From contig CM082591.2 in assembly GCA_040954595.2 (NCBI GenBank), forward strand, positions 6,448,001 to 6,512,000: 64,000 nucleotides of DNA, given 5' to 3'. The position numbers were made by a program, and so were the translations under genes. The DNA comes from Balanoglossus misakiensis. Taxonomy: Eukaryota > Hemichordata. The notes beneath the pieces are model-generated. The model was not told where the DNA came from. It saw nothing but the letters and a program-made list of their open reading frames with translations, and ran no database searches. Below, piece by piece: positions 1 to 11,335 of the stretch; within the stretch, counting starts at the first letter, position 1; each line of letters starts with the position of its first letter.

Positions 1-253
1 CCCTTGGCAGAATTTCCAATATGGCGTTTACTGTAATTTGAATCATGGGAAAAATGCGCCAGAACCAACTTCCGCCCAACTTGGTGTGGGCGATACCAGA
101 TCCTGATTGGTGTCGCTGCACGACAGCTTGGGCGTATTTGCATAGGCATTGTTCGTAAATTGCGACAGATGATATTGCCAATGATATCCAATCTCCAGGA
201 AAAGAAATGAATGTTCTGTGTGTGAATCATTTATAAAGGAAGAGTAAGCTCAC

Positions 254-527
254 CACAGCTGTAAGCAAGAACCACTTCCGTTTGGTTCCCCTGTTTGCCA
301 TGGCTGGTAACTACCCAGTGGCTCGCCCTCAGTGGTGACCCAAGCATTAGACGAGTCTTGCCTGCCGTTTAACCAGATGTCTGATTGTCCCGCTCCATTG
401 TTCTGGAGTACTTCTACTATCAATGCGTGTTTATCAGCACTTGTGTCTTTCACTAGAGTCAAGCCGTTTGCGCTGCATGTAGCGCTTGCATCATCGAATG
501 TCTTGGCTTGGGGGAACACCATCATAT
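254..527 (-). CDS. Gene A second C-type lectin domain, first exon (domain incomplete in window)
   Basis: Acceptor ATCAAAG precedes a phase-1 exon whose product ([42 protein letters not shown]) is a close copy of the first CTL exon. It ends with the same phase-2 donor (TGTG/GTGAGT). The matching second exon with the WDD...C segment is not visible in bases 1-250, so it must lie beyond the left edge. Confidence 0.82.
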
Positions 528-3500
528 CTTTGATACAAGAAAAAATACAGTTGTACAGAAAATGCTGTTAACACCACCACCGTCACAATCTTCACCACCA
601 CTAAGACAAGCATCACTTTTCATTTGGTAGGTACGCAATTTTCAATGTGATGTATTTTGCGCCGAAAACAAACCTAACCATGTAAGTTTTACACTTGCAA
701 CACGGGTTTGAGAGACGGATTTTCGTGTGAGAATATATTAATTTGTTGCATAAATTCCGTCGTTTCAAGAGAAATTACCTTGTTGGCAAACGAATGGCCG
801 TAGCGAGTCACATGGAACATCGTCCCATTTGTGGCCGGACCCGGCCCTGCATATAAGGATAAAGAACAAATTGAAGACATATGTGACTGCTAATCTTCAC
901 CATAATTAGTTTCATGGAAATATTGGTTACTTCACTAAAATACTGTGGGTTATGTCGCACATAAACATCACATCGCAAAAACTGTAATCAACATTATTTA
1001 AGAGGTTATATTTCCATGTGTCGTTTTTCTAACTGAATCATACTACATTGTTAGTTCTCAAAACACTGCACCCGCGACCTGTACACGATTTGTTTGACAG
1101 GAATGTTTTTATATGAACTAAAAGAAATGGTATGAGTAATGTAGCTGTTGAAACTATGGGTTGGATGCTAATCACTGACAGCTGCGGACAACTTCTTTTC
1201 TCAATGAGCAGTTTCAGTGATCCGACTTGGATCGCAATATTTGCACGGTAACAGAAAACTGTTTAAAACATGAAGTAAAACATAGCTAAGACAAAAAAAA
1301 AAATTGCCGACGTTCGCTTATATCTACAGTGAGTTATTGTCGTTAGTAATCACTCAAGTGATGTAAACGTTTATCAAAAATTCTCAAGGGGCGATCACTT
1401 TGCCAAAAGTCTGGGATTAATTTAGTAAACGTGGGAACTCACCACAGCTGTAAGCAACGACCACTTCCATTTGGTTCTCCAGTTTGCCATGGCTGGTAAC
1501 TACCCAGTGGTGGCCCAGCAGTGGTAACCCAAGCATTAGACGAGTCTTGCCTGCCGTTTAACCAGATGTCTGATTGTCCCGCTCCATTGCTCTGGAGATG
1601 TGCAATGATAACTGAATGCACGTTTGCATTTGCGTCGTGGACAAGCGTCATGCCATTTGCCTGGCATGTACTCTGTGCTTCGTCGAACGTCATGGGGTCG
1701 GTGAATAGTGTCATCCCGGGGATTTCTGCACAGACACATGATACACGTGTTACGATAATTAGATCAACGGTGGCAACTGCAGTTGTGTTTTGTGTTTAGT
1801 TCAATCTCTGAACAAGAAATCATTTTATCAAACAAACAAACAAACAAACAAACATCTACTCAAAATGCCGTGACTTACCATTGCCAAGGTCTGTAGGTAT
1901 GTTTAGAAGTTTATTAGGTGTTGACGCACGTTGGCTGTCGGACAAACGAGACAGATCAATTTTATCTGATGGGGCAGCGTCCAACAATTTATTTAACAGC
2001 GTGGTTTGAGTGAGAGATGGGTCCGCTTCAAGCATCAGGGCTGCAACACCTTCGGAAAGTAAAAAGACATTTATATATTGAGACAGAAGTTATATTTGTA
2101 GCGCCCTCACTCAGAAGCATTTGGAGGGGACAGCCTCACTTTGGAAAGGAAGCCATCTTTGATTTTGTATGTATGTCTTGTGAAGGTGCAGGATTGCCCG
2201 TGAGGTAAGTTCATTGAAAGTGCTGAGAAATGCATCGTCTTGTGGTCGTTTCGATATCATGTGAACCCGAGCGCTAAGGGGAGGGGTGATTTCTTATGTC
2301 GACATGATGTTATTTTCTGACAGTGATGTACCATTCGGGGAAATACAATTCCTATGTTAACGATTCGTGTTAAGACAGTCGTGCTGACATTGTTTTAGTA
2401 ATTAGGATTGATCGAGTTTGGTTTATAGGTTCGGTTAAACCCTGCCCCCCCCCCAAAAAAAAAAAAAAAATCTGCCAAGCCACTAACCAGCTACATGAGG
2501 AGTTGCCATCGAGGTGCCACTCATAGTGGTGTAGCTGGCATCTCCGCTGTGGTAGGCGCTATAGACGTCACTTCCGGGTGCCAGAATGTTGACGCAGCTG
2601 CCGTGATTTGAGTAAGAAGCGAAGTCGTCATCGGATTCGGTAGCTCCCACTGTGATTGCCTGCAACACGCATAAATAGTAGCAAGCAATGTGTCAGTCGC
2701 ATTGAAGTTTGAATATGTACTGGCGGCCGATACAGATACATGCAATTTTGAAGATAGGCCAAGTCATCATCGGATTCGGTCGTTCCTACTGTGATTGCCT
2801 GCAACGTAAAATATGGACAATGGCAGTGGTGATAGAGGGGTGTATATTAAAAAACAACACAGTAATTTGTATATGTTCAATGATGCAAGATTTACCCTAC
2901 GGAGTCCAACTGTTGCCATGTTGATATTCAATAACCATACTATAATGGAATCCAAATCAGTCAGCAAAATACAAACACATTAACCTCATTAGCTCTAAAA
3001 CCAGGGATTGTTTTACCAACAACCCTTTCACCCCACTTCCTTCCATGCAGGTCCAAGCTTACCATAGAAAACAATGGGTTTGGACTGAACCATGGTGGTG
3101 AAAAGGGGTAAGACACGCATAGTTCTCGGTCATGATTGCACGTCTACTCTCAGCTTGAAATCCTATTACCTCAACGTACTCTAATTGTTTTAAGGGACTG
3201 GTCAGTTTCTTCTGCCTGGGGTGGATTCAGATGGGAGGTCACCTTGTTTTGGAATTGGATGATGGGGTCATCGGGGGGTCACCAACTTTTTCATGTTCAC
3301 TGAAGTGGTTTGGACACTATACAATCCATAGACCCCCCCCCCCCACACAGGCCGAAGAAACTGACCAGTCCCTTAATCGCGGTACTTGTAATGTTATACC
3401 TCAGGAGCCGAAGCAGGTGAATAGGAACAGGTGTCTCTATCATCGTTTCCAGCGCAAACGACCACGATGTACCCAGCATCAGTTAAACGTTTGACTGCCA

Positions 3501-4900
3501 AATTCTGAGTTGAGGAGTGTCCACCGTACAACGACATGGATACAACTGCTGGTTTCATATTGGAAGCGGCGACTGCATCCATACCTCTGAGATTAAGTAA
3601 CGTCAGCCTGTATGCTCAAGCACTTCTGTACGGATTGCACATTGCAACTTTCATTCACCATGTATCAAAACACAAAACATAGCCAACTACAAAGCTTTTC
3701 TTTTTTTTCAGACAATTTTGGTGTGATTTATTGCTATATACACACTGTTATAACCTGGTCTCACCTGCAACAAGGTTACTGGTTGACCCACTACCTTGGC
3801 AATTCAAAACACGACCCGCATACAAAGTAACACCAGGCGCCACGCCAACAGTGCTCCCGCCGATAGTACCAGCACAGTGAGTACCGTGTCCATGACAGTC
3901 ATTTCCCTGCAAAACGGATAGGCCAAAAGATTTAACACAAACCTCAAATTGTCAAAAGATCCTAAAAAAATATCGGTGGTATATCTCTTAAGTTGTCTTG
4001 AAACAAGAAACTAAGCCTTCTTTTGGTGACACAGTATTGTGAACACGGACGAGCGTTTTTCTTCTCGTCGGTATTCTGAAAATATTAAAAACTGCAATAA
4101 GGTAACATTGGCTCTCCAAGAGGGGCCTTTAACCTCAAACATTGCTCGAAACTTACATTTTGTCCATCTGTAAAAGCGTCAAAAAATCTATGCGCTCTAC
4201 CACCAAACTCGTCATGTGAAAAACGTAGGCCAGTATCCATGACGAAGACATTCACTCCACTACCGTCCCCTATTAATAGAAGAAGTCGTGTATGTGGTCA
4301 TCTTTGTCTAACCTATTAAAGTAATTGGTTGACAGCGAATGTGAAATGGTAAGATAGCAAGTGTTATTATTACGGTTAATGATTTTATTTAACGTTAACT
4401 GAATACCGTAACCATATTGTAATAACCATACTGGTTACCCATGCAATGTAAACTTATGAGTAAAAAGATATTAACCTTACCTAGTGGTGATGATGAATAT
4501 ATGTTATCCAAAGGCAGGTCTGCTTGATCAATCCTGTCCAAGCCCCATGTCACTGATCCATGGACAACTTCGTCTTCCTCAACATAATCCACCTCATCCA
4601 ACCAACGCAGCTAAATGAAAAAGAAGATGATACTTATTACTACAAGGAACTAACATACATACATACATACATACATACGTACATACATACATACATACAT
4701 ACATACATACATACATACATACATACATACATACATACATACATACATACATACATACATACATACATACATACATACATACATACATACATACATACAT
4801 ACATACATACATACATACATACATACATACATACATACATACATACATACATACATACATACATCAATACATACATACATACCTACATACATACATACAT

Positions 4901-4932
<32 letters not shown>

Positions 4933-4971
4933 CATACATACATACATACATACATACATACATACATACAT

Positions 4972-5032
<61 letters not shown>

Positions 5033-5039
5033 TATACAT

Positions 5040-5074
<35 letters not shown>

Positions 5075-5855
5075 TATGACCAGAGGCTTTGAAAACAACG
5101 AAACTTACTATTTCGACTGCGTCTGCAGGAACTCTTGCAACAAAACCTTTCATCAGACTTGTCACATTTATTTGGAAGTCAATATGCGACCCATGTTCTT
5201 CAGAAAGGGCCTGGAATCTTGCTTCGAAATCTGCCAATTCTTCATCGGTAAGACCGTCCTGAACGATAAATGATGTTTAATGAATACACACTGTCGAACT
5301 CAGAAATATTTAGCATGAACCATTGAACTTGGACACGGTCATAGAACAGCAACGACCGAACATTTTGAACATATGTCTTTAGTATGTGTACAACTTGTAC
5401 AACAAACGAAGGAATGGTGTTCATTCTCCTTCTTTCACTTTAATGATTTTGCTTATCATTAACCATATCGAAGTTACATATATACAAAATATACGACCAA
5501 ACGTGTTTTCATAGGTTATTGTTTTTCCAACATCACAAATAACCATTACACTTGGATCAAAGCATAGTATAATCATGAATGTGATTATTTTACATGCTTT
5601 TCAGAAGCAGCATGCATTAGTGTAAAATAAAAATCGTTTCCCTACCCTGAGTTTTACAATATATTCCTGGTCTATCTTCTCGTCTCCAGCAGGAATCAGT
5701 GGAGCTTGATGTTCACGTTTGACGAAGCTCGGACGCAGTGCACGGATTCTTCGCTCTTCCTCAATCTTCCTCTTGTTTGTGCTGGCAGCTGTGATCTGCA
5801 CCACAAGCAATCCAAATATGCACAACCAAACCGCCAGGGATTGCGACGCGGTCAT
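254..5855 (-). CDS. Gene A: secreted proteinase K-like subtilase with C-type lectin domains (3' end off window)
   Basis: Predicted secreted serine endopeptidase (family S8, proteinase K type) fused to at least two C-type lectin modules. Exons by splice consensus and phase, in transcript order: 5855-5646 (start ATG at 5855; exon begins 5861), 5258-5109, 4610-4481, 4269-4157, 3906-3765, 3584-3400, 2659-2488, 2049-1879, 1725-1443, 846-779, 527-254. All junctions keep frame (1898 nt visible). Residues 1-24 or so form a signal peptide, about 64-137 an I9 propeptide, about 139-424 the S8 domain, 425-541 the first CTL, 542 onward a second CTL. The triad is D175, H208, S360, with oxyanion Asn N295. 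An upstream in-frame GTG was rejected as start because a shared acceptor (TTTCAG) lies just before ATG 5855. The second CTL needs a last exon beyond the left edge, so the C-terminus is unknown. Tandem paralog of gene B. Confidence 0.85.
779..1725 (-). CDS. Gene A first C-type lectin domain (two exons)
   Basis: Exon 1725-1443 (phase 1 to 2) plus 846-779 (phase 2 to 1) encode a compact C-type lectin fold. Conserved pieces are [14 protein letters not shown] (first Cys), WLNGRQ, the EPN sugar/calcium loop in WQTGEPNGSG, CLQLW, then KWDDVPCD and PFVCQQ (last Cys). EPN predicts mannose/GlcNAc-type binding in CTL families; WDD replaces the usual WND. Confidence 0.85.
1879..4269 (-). CDS. Gene A peptidase S8 catalytic exons
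   Basis: Five exons carry the catalytic core. The Asp exon (4269-4157) reads VNVFVMDTG. The His exon (3906-3765) reads [13 protein letters not shown]. Exon 3584-3400 carries the oxyanion-hole Asn in IVVVCAGNDD. The Ser exon (2659-2488) reads [12 protein letters not shown]. Exon 2049-1879 supplies the C-terminal helix (GVAALMLEADPSLTQ). All catalytic residues are present, so an active enzyme is predicted. A differs from B at several core positions (Cys for Ala before the GN motif; Tyr for Gly in MSLYGGHS), which may alter specificity. A truncated second copy of the Ser exon lies in the intron at 2755-2798. Confidence 0.87.
2755..2798 (-). pseudogene. Truncated duplicate of the gene A serine-exon
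   Basis: On the minus strand TTGCAG is followed by [15 protein letters not shown], the start of the S8 Ser exon, then unrelated sequence with no donor. The adjoining intron (2800-2960) matches the intron next to the intact Ser exon of gene B (13131-13290). The functional A exon is a second copy at 2659-2488. Confidence 0.75.
3194..3372. mobile_element. TTAA-flanked short inverted-repeat element in gene A intron
   Basis: TIRs GGGACTGGTCAGTTTCTTC and its complement (GAAGAAACTGACCAGTCCC) bound 179 bp, flanked by TTAA at 3190-3193 and 3373-3376. The equivalent intron of gene B lacks it. TTAA duplication is typical of piggyBac-like elements. Non-autonomous, no ORF. Confidence 0.7.
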
Positions 5856-5861
5856 GTTCGT
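4481..5861 (-). CDS. Gene A signal peptide and I9 inhibitor propeptide exons
   Basis: Three exons (5861-5646, 5258-5109, 4610-4481). The first codes for a hydrophobic leader ([19 protein letters not shown]) then a basic linker. The I9 fold starts at EYIVKLR and continues through [34 protein letters not shown] and LDEVDYVEEDEVVH. This order matches the proteinase K-family propeptide, which acts as intramolecular chaperone and inhibitor and is cleaved off autocatalytically. The likely cleavage is near residue 137, just before [12 protein letters not shown]. The intron between the second and third of these exons is almost filled by a CATA/GACA microsatellite ending about 35 bp from the donor. 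Confidence 0.85.
4652..5073. repeat. CATA then GACA microsatellite
   Basis: About 320 bp of (CATA)n with few interruptions, then about 100 bp of (GACA)n. It occupies most of the intron between the I9 exons of gene A. All long reading frames here are artefacts of the 4-bp repeat. Confidence 0.97.
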
Positions 5862-6115
5862 CTGAAATGCCACGCTGTGAGATAAAACGTGTTAATTATG
5901 ATAAAAGTGCACGAAACTGACATATGTTCCCGATTTGCTCAGTAAAAAAGTTGTTTCCCTATTGAATTACATTTTTAATGAAACTCATGCCATTTCATGA
6001 AAATCGACAGATGTAATGTTACTGCTGAATAGTTAACTCTTCAAGAACCAATACCTTTGTTTTCCACGACGTACAAAACACAGTTGAAGGAGGTTCAGCA
6101 AGAGTCTCCGCTTAC

Positions 6116-6194
6116 CAGTGTCGATGCAACGAAGTGCAGCAGTAACTTTCTCCTCAGAATATTGGCTTTATAAATGCACTTCTGCGCTATTGGC
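6116..6194 (-). promoter_or_regulatory. Gene A core promoter and non-coding first exon
   Basis: On the minus strand a TATAAA box lies at 6172-6167 in CATTTATAAAG, with CCAAT at 6193-6189 just upstream. About 50 bp downstream is a splice donor (CACTG/GTAAGC) closing a putative 5'UTR exon at 6116. The coding exon begins with acceptor TTTCAG at 5862. The same arrangement is conserved upstream of gene B. Confidence 0.6.
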
Positions 6195-6452
6195 CTTGTC
6201 CAAAAATAATTTTTCATGCATATTAAGTACATTGACCTCTCTAATGTTCCATCAATTTTGTGTTTCCTTTGATCGAGTGACAGGTAGGTCATCCAGACAC
6301 ACTTTCCACACAATAGAGATTTGAATTTCTTAGTGACACTCCGCCTACATGCTCTTCGCCACGTCAGCCAAACTGTGGATATTTTTTTAAACTACTGTAA
6401 ACATGAGGGTTTGCCTTGCTGAGCGTTACACGAGCGCTCCCAGGGAGTTCAG

Positions 6453-6744
6453 GATTCATTCATTCATTCATTCATTCATTCATTCATTCATTCATTCATT
6501 CATTCATTCATTCATTCATTCATTCATTCATTCATTCATTCATTCATTCATTCATTCACTTACTCACTCACTCACTCACTCACCCACCCATCCATCCATT
6601 CATCCATCCATCCATCCATCCATCCATCCATCCATCCATCCATCCATCCATCCATCAATCCATTCATTCATTCATTCATTCATTCATTCATTCATTCATT
6701 CATTCATTCATTCATTCATTCATTCATTCATTCATTCATTCACT
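6453..6744. repeat. ATTC / ACTC / CATC microsatellite
   Basis: Compound tetranucleotide array: (ATTC)n, (ACTC)n, (CATC)n, (ATTC)n. It lies about 280 bp upstream of the gene A TATA box; gene B has its counterpart at the same place. Confidence 0.97.
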
Positions 6745-9700
6745 CTTTATTTTTTTATTTATTAATTTATTTATTTACAACCTTAAAGAGCGTCCGATTT
6801 ACCTGTTGAGTATATTCATCAGGGCTCGTACAACACAAATTACATAGGAAACTGACGGCATTATTCTACATGCATCTCTATACTGTTATAGCCATATAAT
6901 ACAAAATTCGTTGTTTCACGGATAACACATATGTTACAGCAGAAATTAGACCAAATGTGGAGAAAACATTGGGAATAGTCAAATAACACACGCAAAGCTC
7001 TCTTTTGCAAAATAAACAGAGAAAGGGTAGTTGGAGAAGTTACATTCTGTGGCTGCTGCATCTGCTGCGGAACCATATGAAAATGGGTTTGTAATTTGAC
7101 ACTTTTAGCAGCAACCAATCACGAAGGGTATTGTGTTAACTCAGTCATTGGATATAAATATTTTGATAATTTCCCGTGTGTCTGTGTGGGTGTTTGGGGG
7201 GGGGGGTGTCTGTGTGTGACCGTGTGTGTCGTGAATCCAGAAATATACCTGCCACGACATCCTATAAAATCCCATGCATATTAAATACTTTGAACAAGAG
7301 AATGATTGTTATCCATCAAGCTATTTGTTTCCTTCTGAACGAGTGAGAGATAAATCATCCAGACACGCTGCCCGCACATTTGCATTTCTTAGTGACATTC
7401 CGCCTACATGCTACTCACCAATGCCACGTCAGCCAGACTACGTATCTGTTCGAGCTGCGGTAAAGACGAACTTTTGTCTTGCTGATTTTTATATGAGTGT
7501 TCCATTTGAGTTCAGGAATTAGCATTATCGCCATCTATATCTCGCAGTATTTTTAACAAAAAGGGAAAAGCGTAGTTGCGGAAGTTGAATTTTGGAGCTT
7601 TATCTATACCTGCTGCAACTGGTATCATATGCAAATGTGCCTGTAACTTGGCACTTTTGGCAACGACCATTTTTATTTACGATGGGTGTGGCATTAACTC
7701 ATTCTCCCTATATGTAGGCTGAGTTAAATAGATCATATCATGTGTGTGTCTCTCTCTCTGTATGTCTCTGTATGTCTGTGTGTGCTTGTGTGTGTATGCG
7801 TGTGTCTAGTGAATAGAGAAATATAGTTGCCATGACATCGTATTTTAATATTTTAACCATTTCCAGCATTAGCTTTTGCTTTTCGTCAAACTTCTAATTT
7901 GACACTTTGTATACCCGCATATATATTACTTTGCTTGGTAATTGCTTTTTTTTGTCTGTGATATATTAAAAATACACAAGTACACAACATTAACAAGGAC
8001 TAAAAATAAAGTAAAACTCGGCAGTGGCCAACAGACTGGACCGTTTAAGCCTCTATATAGAGCTGTCACTTTAATTTGTATTATTTTCGTGACTTTATTT
8101 TCCAACTTAAATTGGTCCATTTAATATCAGGTTCAGACAGGGAACAATTTGAGACACTATTTGCCTAATGGTAAACATAGAGCATTAATGACAAACAAAA
8201 CACAACACAATGGTGCCTTCATAATGATATAGGCAGTGGCAATAAGACGAACGCAACAAAACACTACATCATGACAAACAAAACACAACATAATGGTGCC
8301 TTCCTAATGCTGCATGAGATTCAGAAGAACCTTAACAGCAAAACGGGAAACCATCAAGGCAGTCGTCTGAAGAACGACACTGTTGGGACAGAGTCCTTAC
8401 AGCTAGGAAAGTTGAACCTATACACACTGCTGGTATTGAGAAGGCCTAACACACCCACGAGGAGCTACTAAAGGATCCTGATATTAGACCAGTCTTGTTG
8501 TGGATTATAGTTCAATTCAAGAGTTTGACCCTATTGAGTGTTCCCCGTATGGCCAAACAACCAAAGTTTATTTGTCGGCAATGGGATTTTACACCTTACA
8601 ATACATGTAAGGTACATAACGCGTAATCCTAACGTACATACATTGTGATGGTGAGGTCATTTTAGTGTGACCTTTACTGGCTAGTAAGATTTCTTTTGTT
8701 TAGGGTGACCAGGTGTTGATGAATATTCATTTGATTGACATGTATAAATTCACAATCATGCTACCATGTGGTCAGGCTGCTATTTTTTCGATGGACATTG
8801 TGCCGATAACTTCAGTGCTGGGGACTCCATGCTGCTGTTTGGGACTATTTTGCAGGCCGTTTTGTTCGACTTCAAGGACTTCAGAAGTTGTGAGTGCATG
8901 CACACCACTCGGGCCAAAACCAGACTTTGTTGCTGTTTTGTTTGACTTCGAGTTGTAAGTACACACCACTCGGACCGAAACCAGACTTTCCTGTACGTCG
9001 GAAGTCTTTGACTTTACTGCATATTTGCTCCTCGTGTGCTTCACGACTGGAGTCCTAGCTGAGTATACGGAGTGCTGTGTGTGTTGCTCAGTTTGGTTCG
9101 CATTCATTGTTTTATGACCTGTGACTCCTTTTTTGCCTGCAACTTAATTTTGTTAGTATAGCGAATAGCCATTAAAGGCACATGAGCTGCAACTGGATAA
9201 AAAAAATTAAAGTTTTAAATAATCTCGTATGTGCTTTTAATCATGTCTTTTCAATGATATTTCATGATAATATATCAAGCTCAACACTTATTTATTACAA
9301 AATGGCCAAAAATTACAGAAAAACGAATATTCCTGCAATTTTAAAAAAAGTGCAATATTGCAATGACAAATGAAAATCTGATGTCTCAGTGGTGTACATT
9401 TACTTCCATGAGCTCAAGTGTATGAGATCATGTTTTGTTTATGAACTATCATAACCGGAAATGCAACATTTTCATTGTTTCTTGCATTTTCCCATGGTGG
9501 CGGCCATAATCGCCTGCGGCAAAGCTTTATTATTTATCTGGTTAAAACTTGCATACGCACTCATATTTAAGGTTTATAATGCTTGTGTATAGTTCACTGC
9601 CTTCATCTGCATGGACTAATGGTAGGCAGTATGAAACAAAAATTATGAAAATTATCCCAAAAGTTACAGCTTACGTGCCTTTAAGTACTTTTTATAAAAG

Positions 9701-10848
9701 GAAAACCACTGACTTCGCCCTTTCTGTCATAACAACATGTAAGTATATTTTATGCTTGAACAATGAAGCACAAATGTCACATAAATTTCGAAGCAGGTGG
9801 ACTTTAACTGCAAATTTGAGTGGCAGAGCACTCCCCTCACACGCCATGTGCTGGACCCAAAACCGAAACCTGGTAACTCCAACCAGTTTTTTGTTTTCGA
9901 TACTGTCCACCTGACTCCTACTTTTGGGGGGGGGGATCTGCAAAAACAGATGTCGCAGTTGTTTGGGAGATGTTACTCGGTTTGACGTTAATCGGGTAGA
10001 CATATTTGTGTATAACCTTCATACGATTTTGTTTGCATTATGGTATGTATCTCAGACGGTAATGACCACATCGTGTACATCTGGAGAACATGTCTGTAGC
10101 GCCACCAAAGTTCAGCCCTGTTTTCTTGTTTGTTTGTTTGTGTCCATAGTGCAGTGAGAGACTCCAAGGCGGGCGCTCTCCATCGGAGCTGCTCTGTATG
10201 GGCAATGAACAGATCCAGTCCCCTGTCCTGTCCAAGTGTGTATGTAGATACAAAAGGTGGTTGCCTATAGTAACGTGTGGTTATGTCTCATGAAGACTGT
10301 GTAATTGGCATACGGAGTACTTGATATATTAGTGCGGAGTAGAACACGACATTGAATTTGGTACAAAGAACAAAAATACTGCACATAACGCCTAGCATTG
10401 AAGCCATTGTCCCTTTAACTATGCAGTGCAAGGCTTCTATAGGTGTTAGTTTTAATACAGCACTCGCTCGACTTAGTTTTCACATAATATCACTTTTCTG
10501 CGACAAGGATTACTTATGACTAAACGGATTTTTCGCTTATGAACATGACACTTTCGTTGAATACACACATGCAACATTTTCTGATGAGGCAGAGTTGAAT
10601 TATCGCATTGTCTCAAACTTGAATTTCAAAATGGCCGCCTACATCTGCGTTAAGCAAAAAGTGTGGTTTTCTATCAACCGGACCGTCATCTAGAAGCGGC
10701 ACCCATTTCCATACGTATGTATCTCTAACCTGACTCGTTGTAATGTCTTCCGTGGCATCTATACAGTATACGAACAGTTTGAACCATTGAATGAAGGTCG
10801 AAGTTTATTATTGCACACAGACAACATATCAAGGTCATAAATATTACA
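6745..10848. other. Intergenic region between genes A and B
   Basis: No convincing gene. 6745-8120 matches the upstream flank of gene B (16981-18540), so the tandem duplication includes about 2 kb of promoter-side DNA. GT-rich microsatellites lie at 7175-7230 and 7740-7805. A 40-bp direct repeat (ATGACAAACAAAACACAACA) occurs at 8188 and 8271. From 8700 to 10848 I see only AT-rich sequence with short open frames. Confidence 0.6.
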
Positions 10849-10962
10849 TTTATTCCTCAAACATTTGCAGTGACAAGAATAATCACTTGACAAGACACAG
10901 GAAGAAATCGAAGGTACATCAATAATAATTCAGTATATTCATGCATACATATTATATTTATT
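10849..10962 (-). terminator. Putative poly(A) signals of gene B
   Basis: Two AATAAA hexamers on the minus strand at 10962-10957 and 10854-10849, about 105 and 215 bp past the TAA. They lie in two similar blocks (a local duplication around TTTATTCCT). Confidence 0.5.
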
Positions 10963-11066
10963 CCTTAGATAATTGCAATGCTAAGAAGAAATAGTAAATG
11001 TGAACCAATATTCATTGTAGTCATGCAATGCTAGATATTCGTGTTCACTTTGAATTGAAGGCTGAC

Positions 11067-11335
11067 TTACAGTGGAGTTCGGGGTCCACAATCAGCACAG
11101 TCGGTGCCGTAGTCGCAGACGCTGTATTGCGAATTGGGTCCGCCGTCATCGCATTCGTCGTCTGCGTTCCAATTGCAGGTGTACTCACACACGTCAGGGA
11201 CAACTATTGGGCGTGGTCCGCAGTCAGCACAGTCGCTTCCGAACGCGCAGACGCTGTACAGCGAGTTGATTCCGCCGTCATCACATTCACCGTCGCCGTA
11301 CCAAGAACAGGAAGTCTCGCACAATAATTGGGAAG
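11067..11335 (-). CDS. Gene B last exon: two six-cysteine LNR-like repeats
   Basis: Acceptor TTTGCATAG with phase 1 joins the CTL directly. The product contains two tandem repeats of about 40 aa, each with six Cys in the pattern C-x3-C-x7-C-x11-C-x5-C-x2-C and the core GDGECDDGG or DDECDDGG, followed by DCADCGPR. The acidic ECDDGG core resembles calcium-binding Lin12/Notch-type repeats. I call it LNR-like rather than a true LNR because spacing differs. It ends at TAA 11069-11067. Confidence 0.75.

Noticed and set aside
4560-5273. Long open frames encoding Tyr-Ile-His-Thr or Cys-Met-Tyr-Val repeats, and similar ones at 6403-6847, 14882-15417, 16529-17029 and 28247-28561
   Set aside because: Translations of tetranucleotide microsatellites in several frames; partly antisense to real exons.
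5856-5873. Upstream in-frame start for gene A (GTG) and for gene B (ATG at 16028)
   Set aside because: Both lie before the shared splice acceptor TTTCAG; the A codon is GTG, and gene B has no AG acceptor further upstream in this stretch.
8271-8471. 66-codon frame with a low-complexity polar product
   Set aside because: Overlaps a short direct repeat, is not conserved upstream of gene B, and has no recognisable domain. Possibly an old mobile-element fragment, not supportable.
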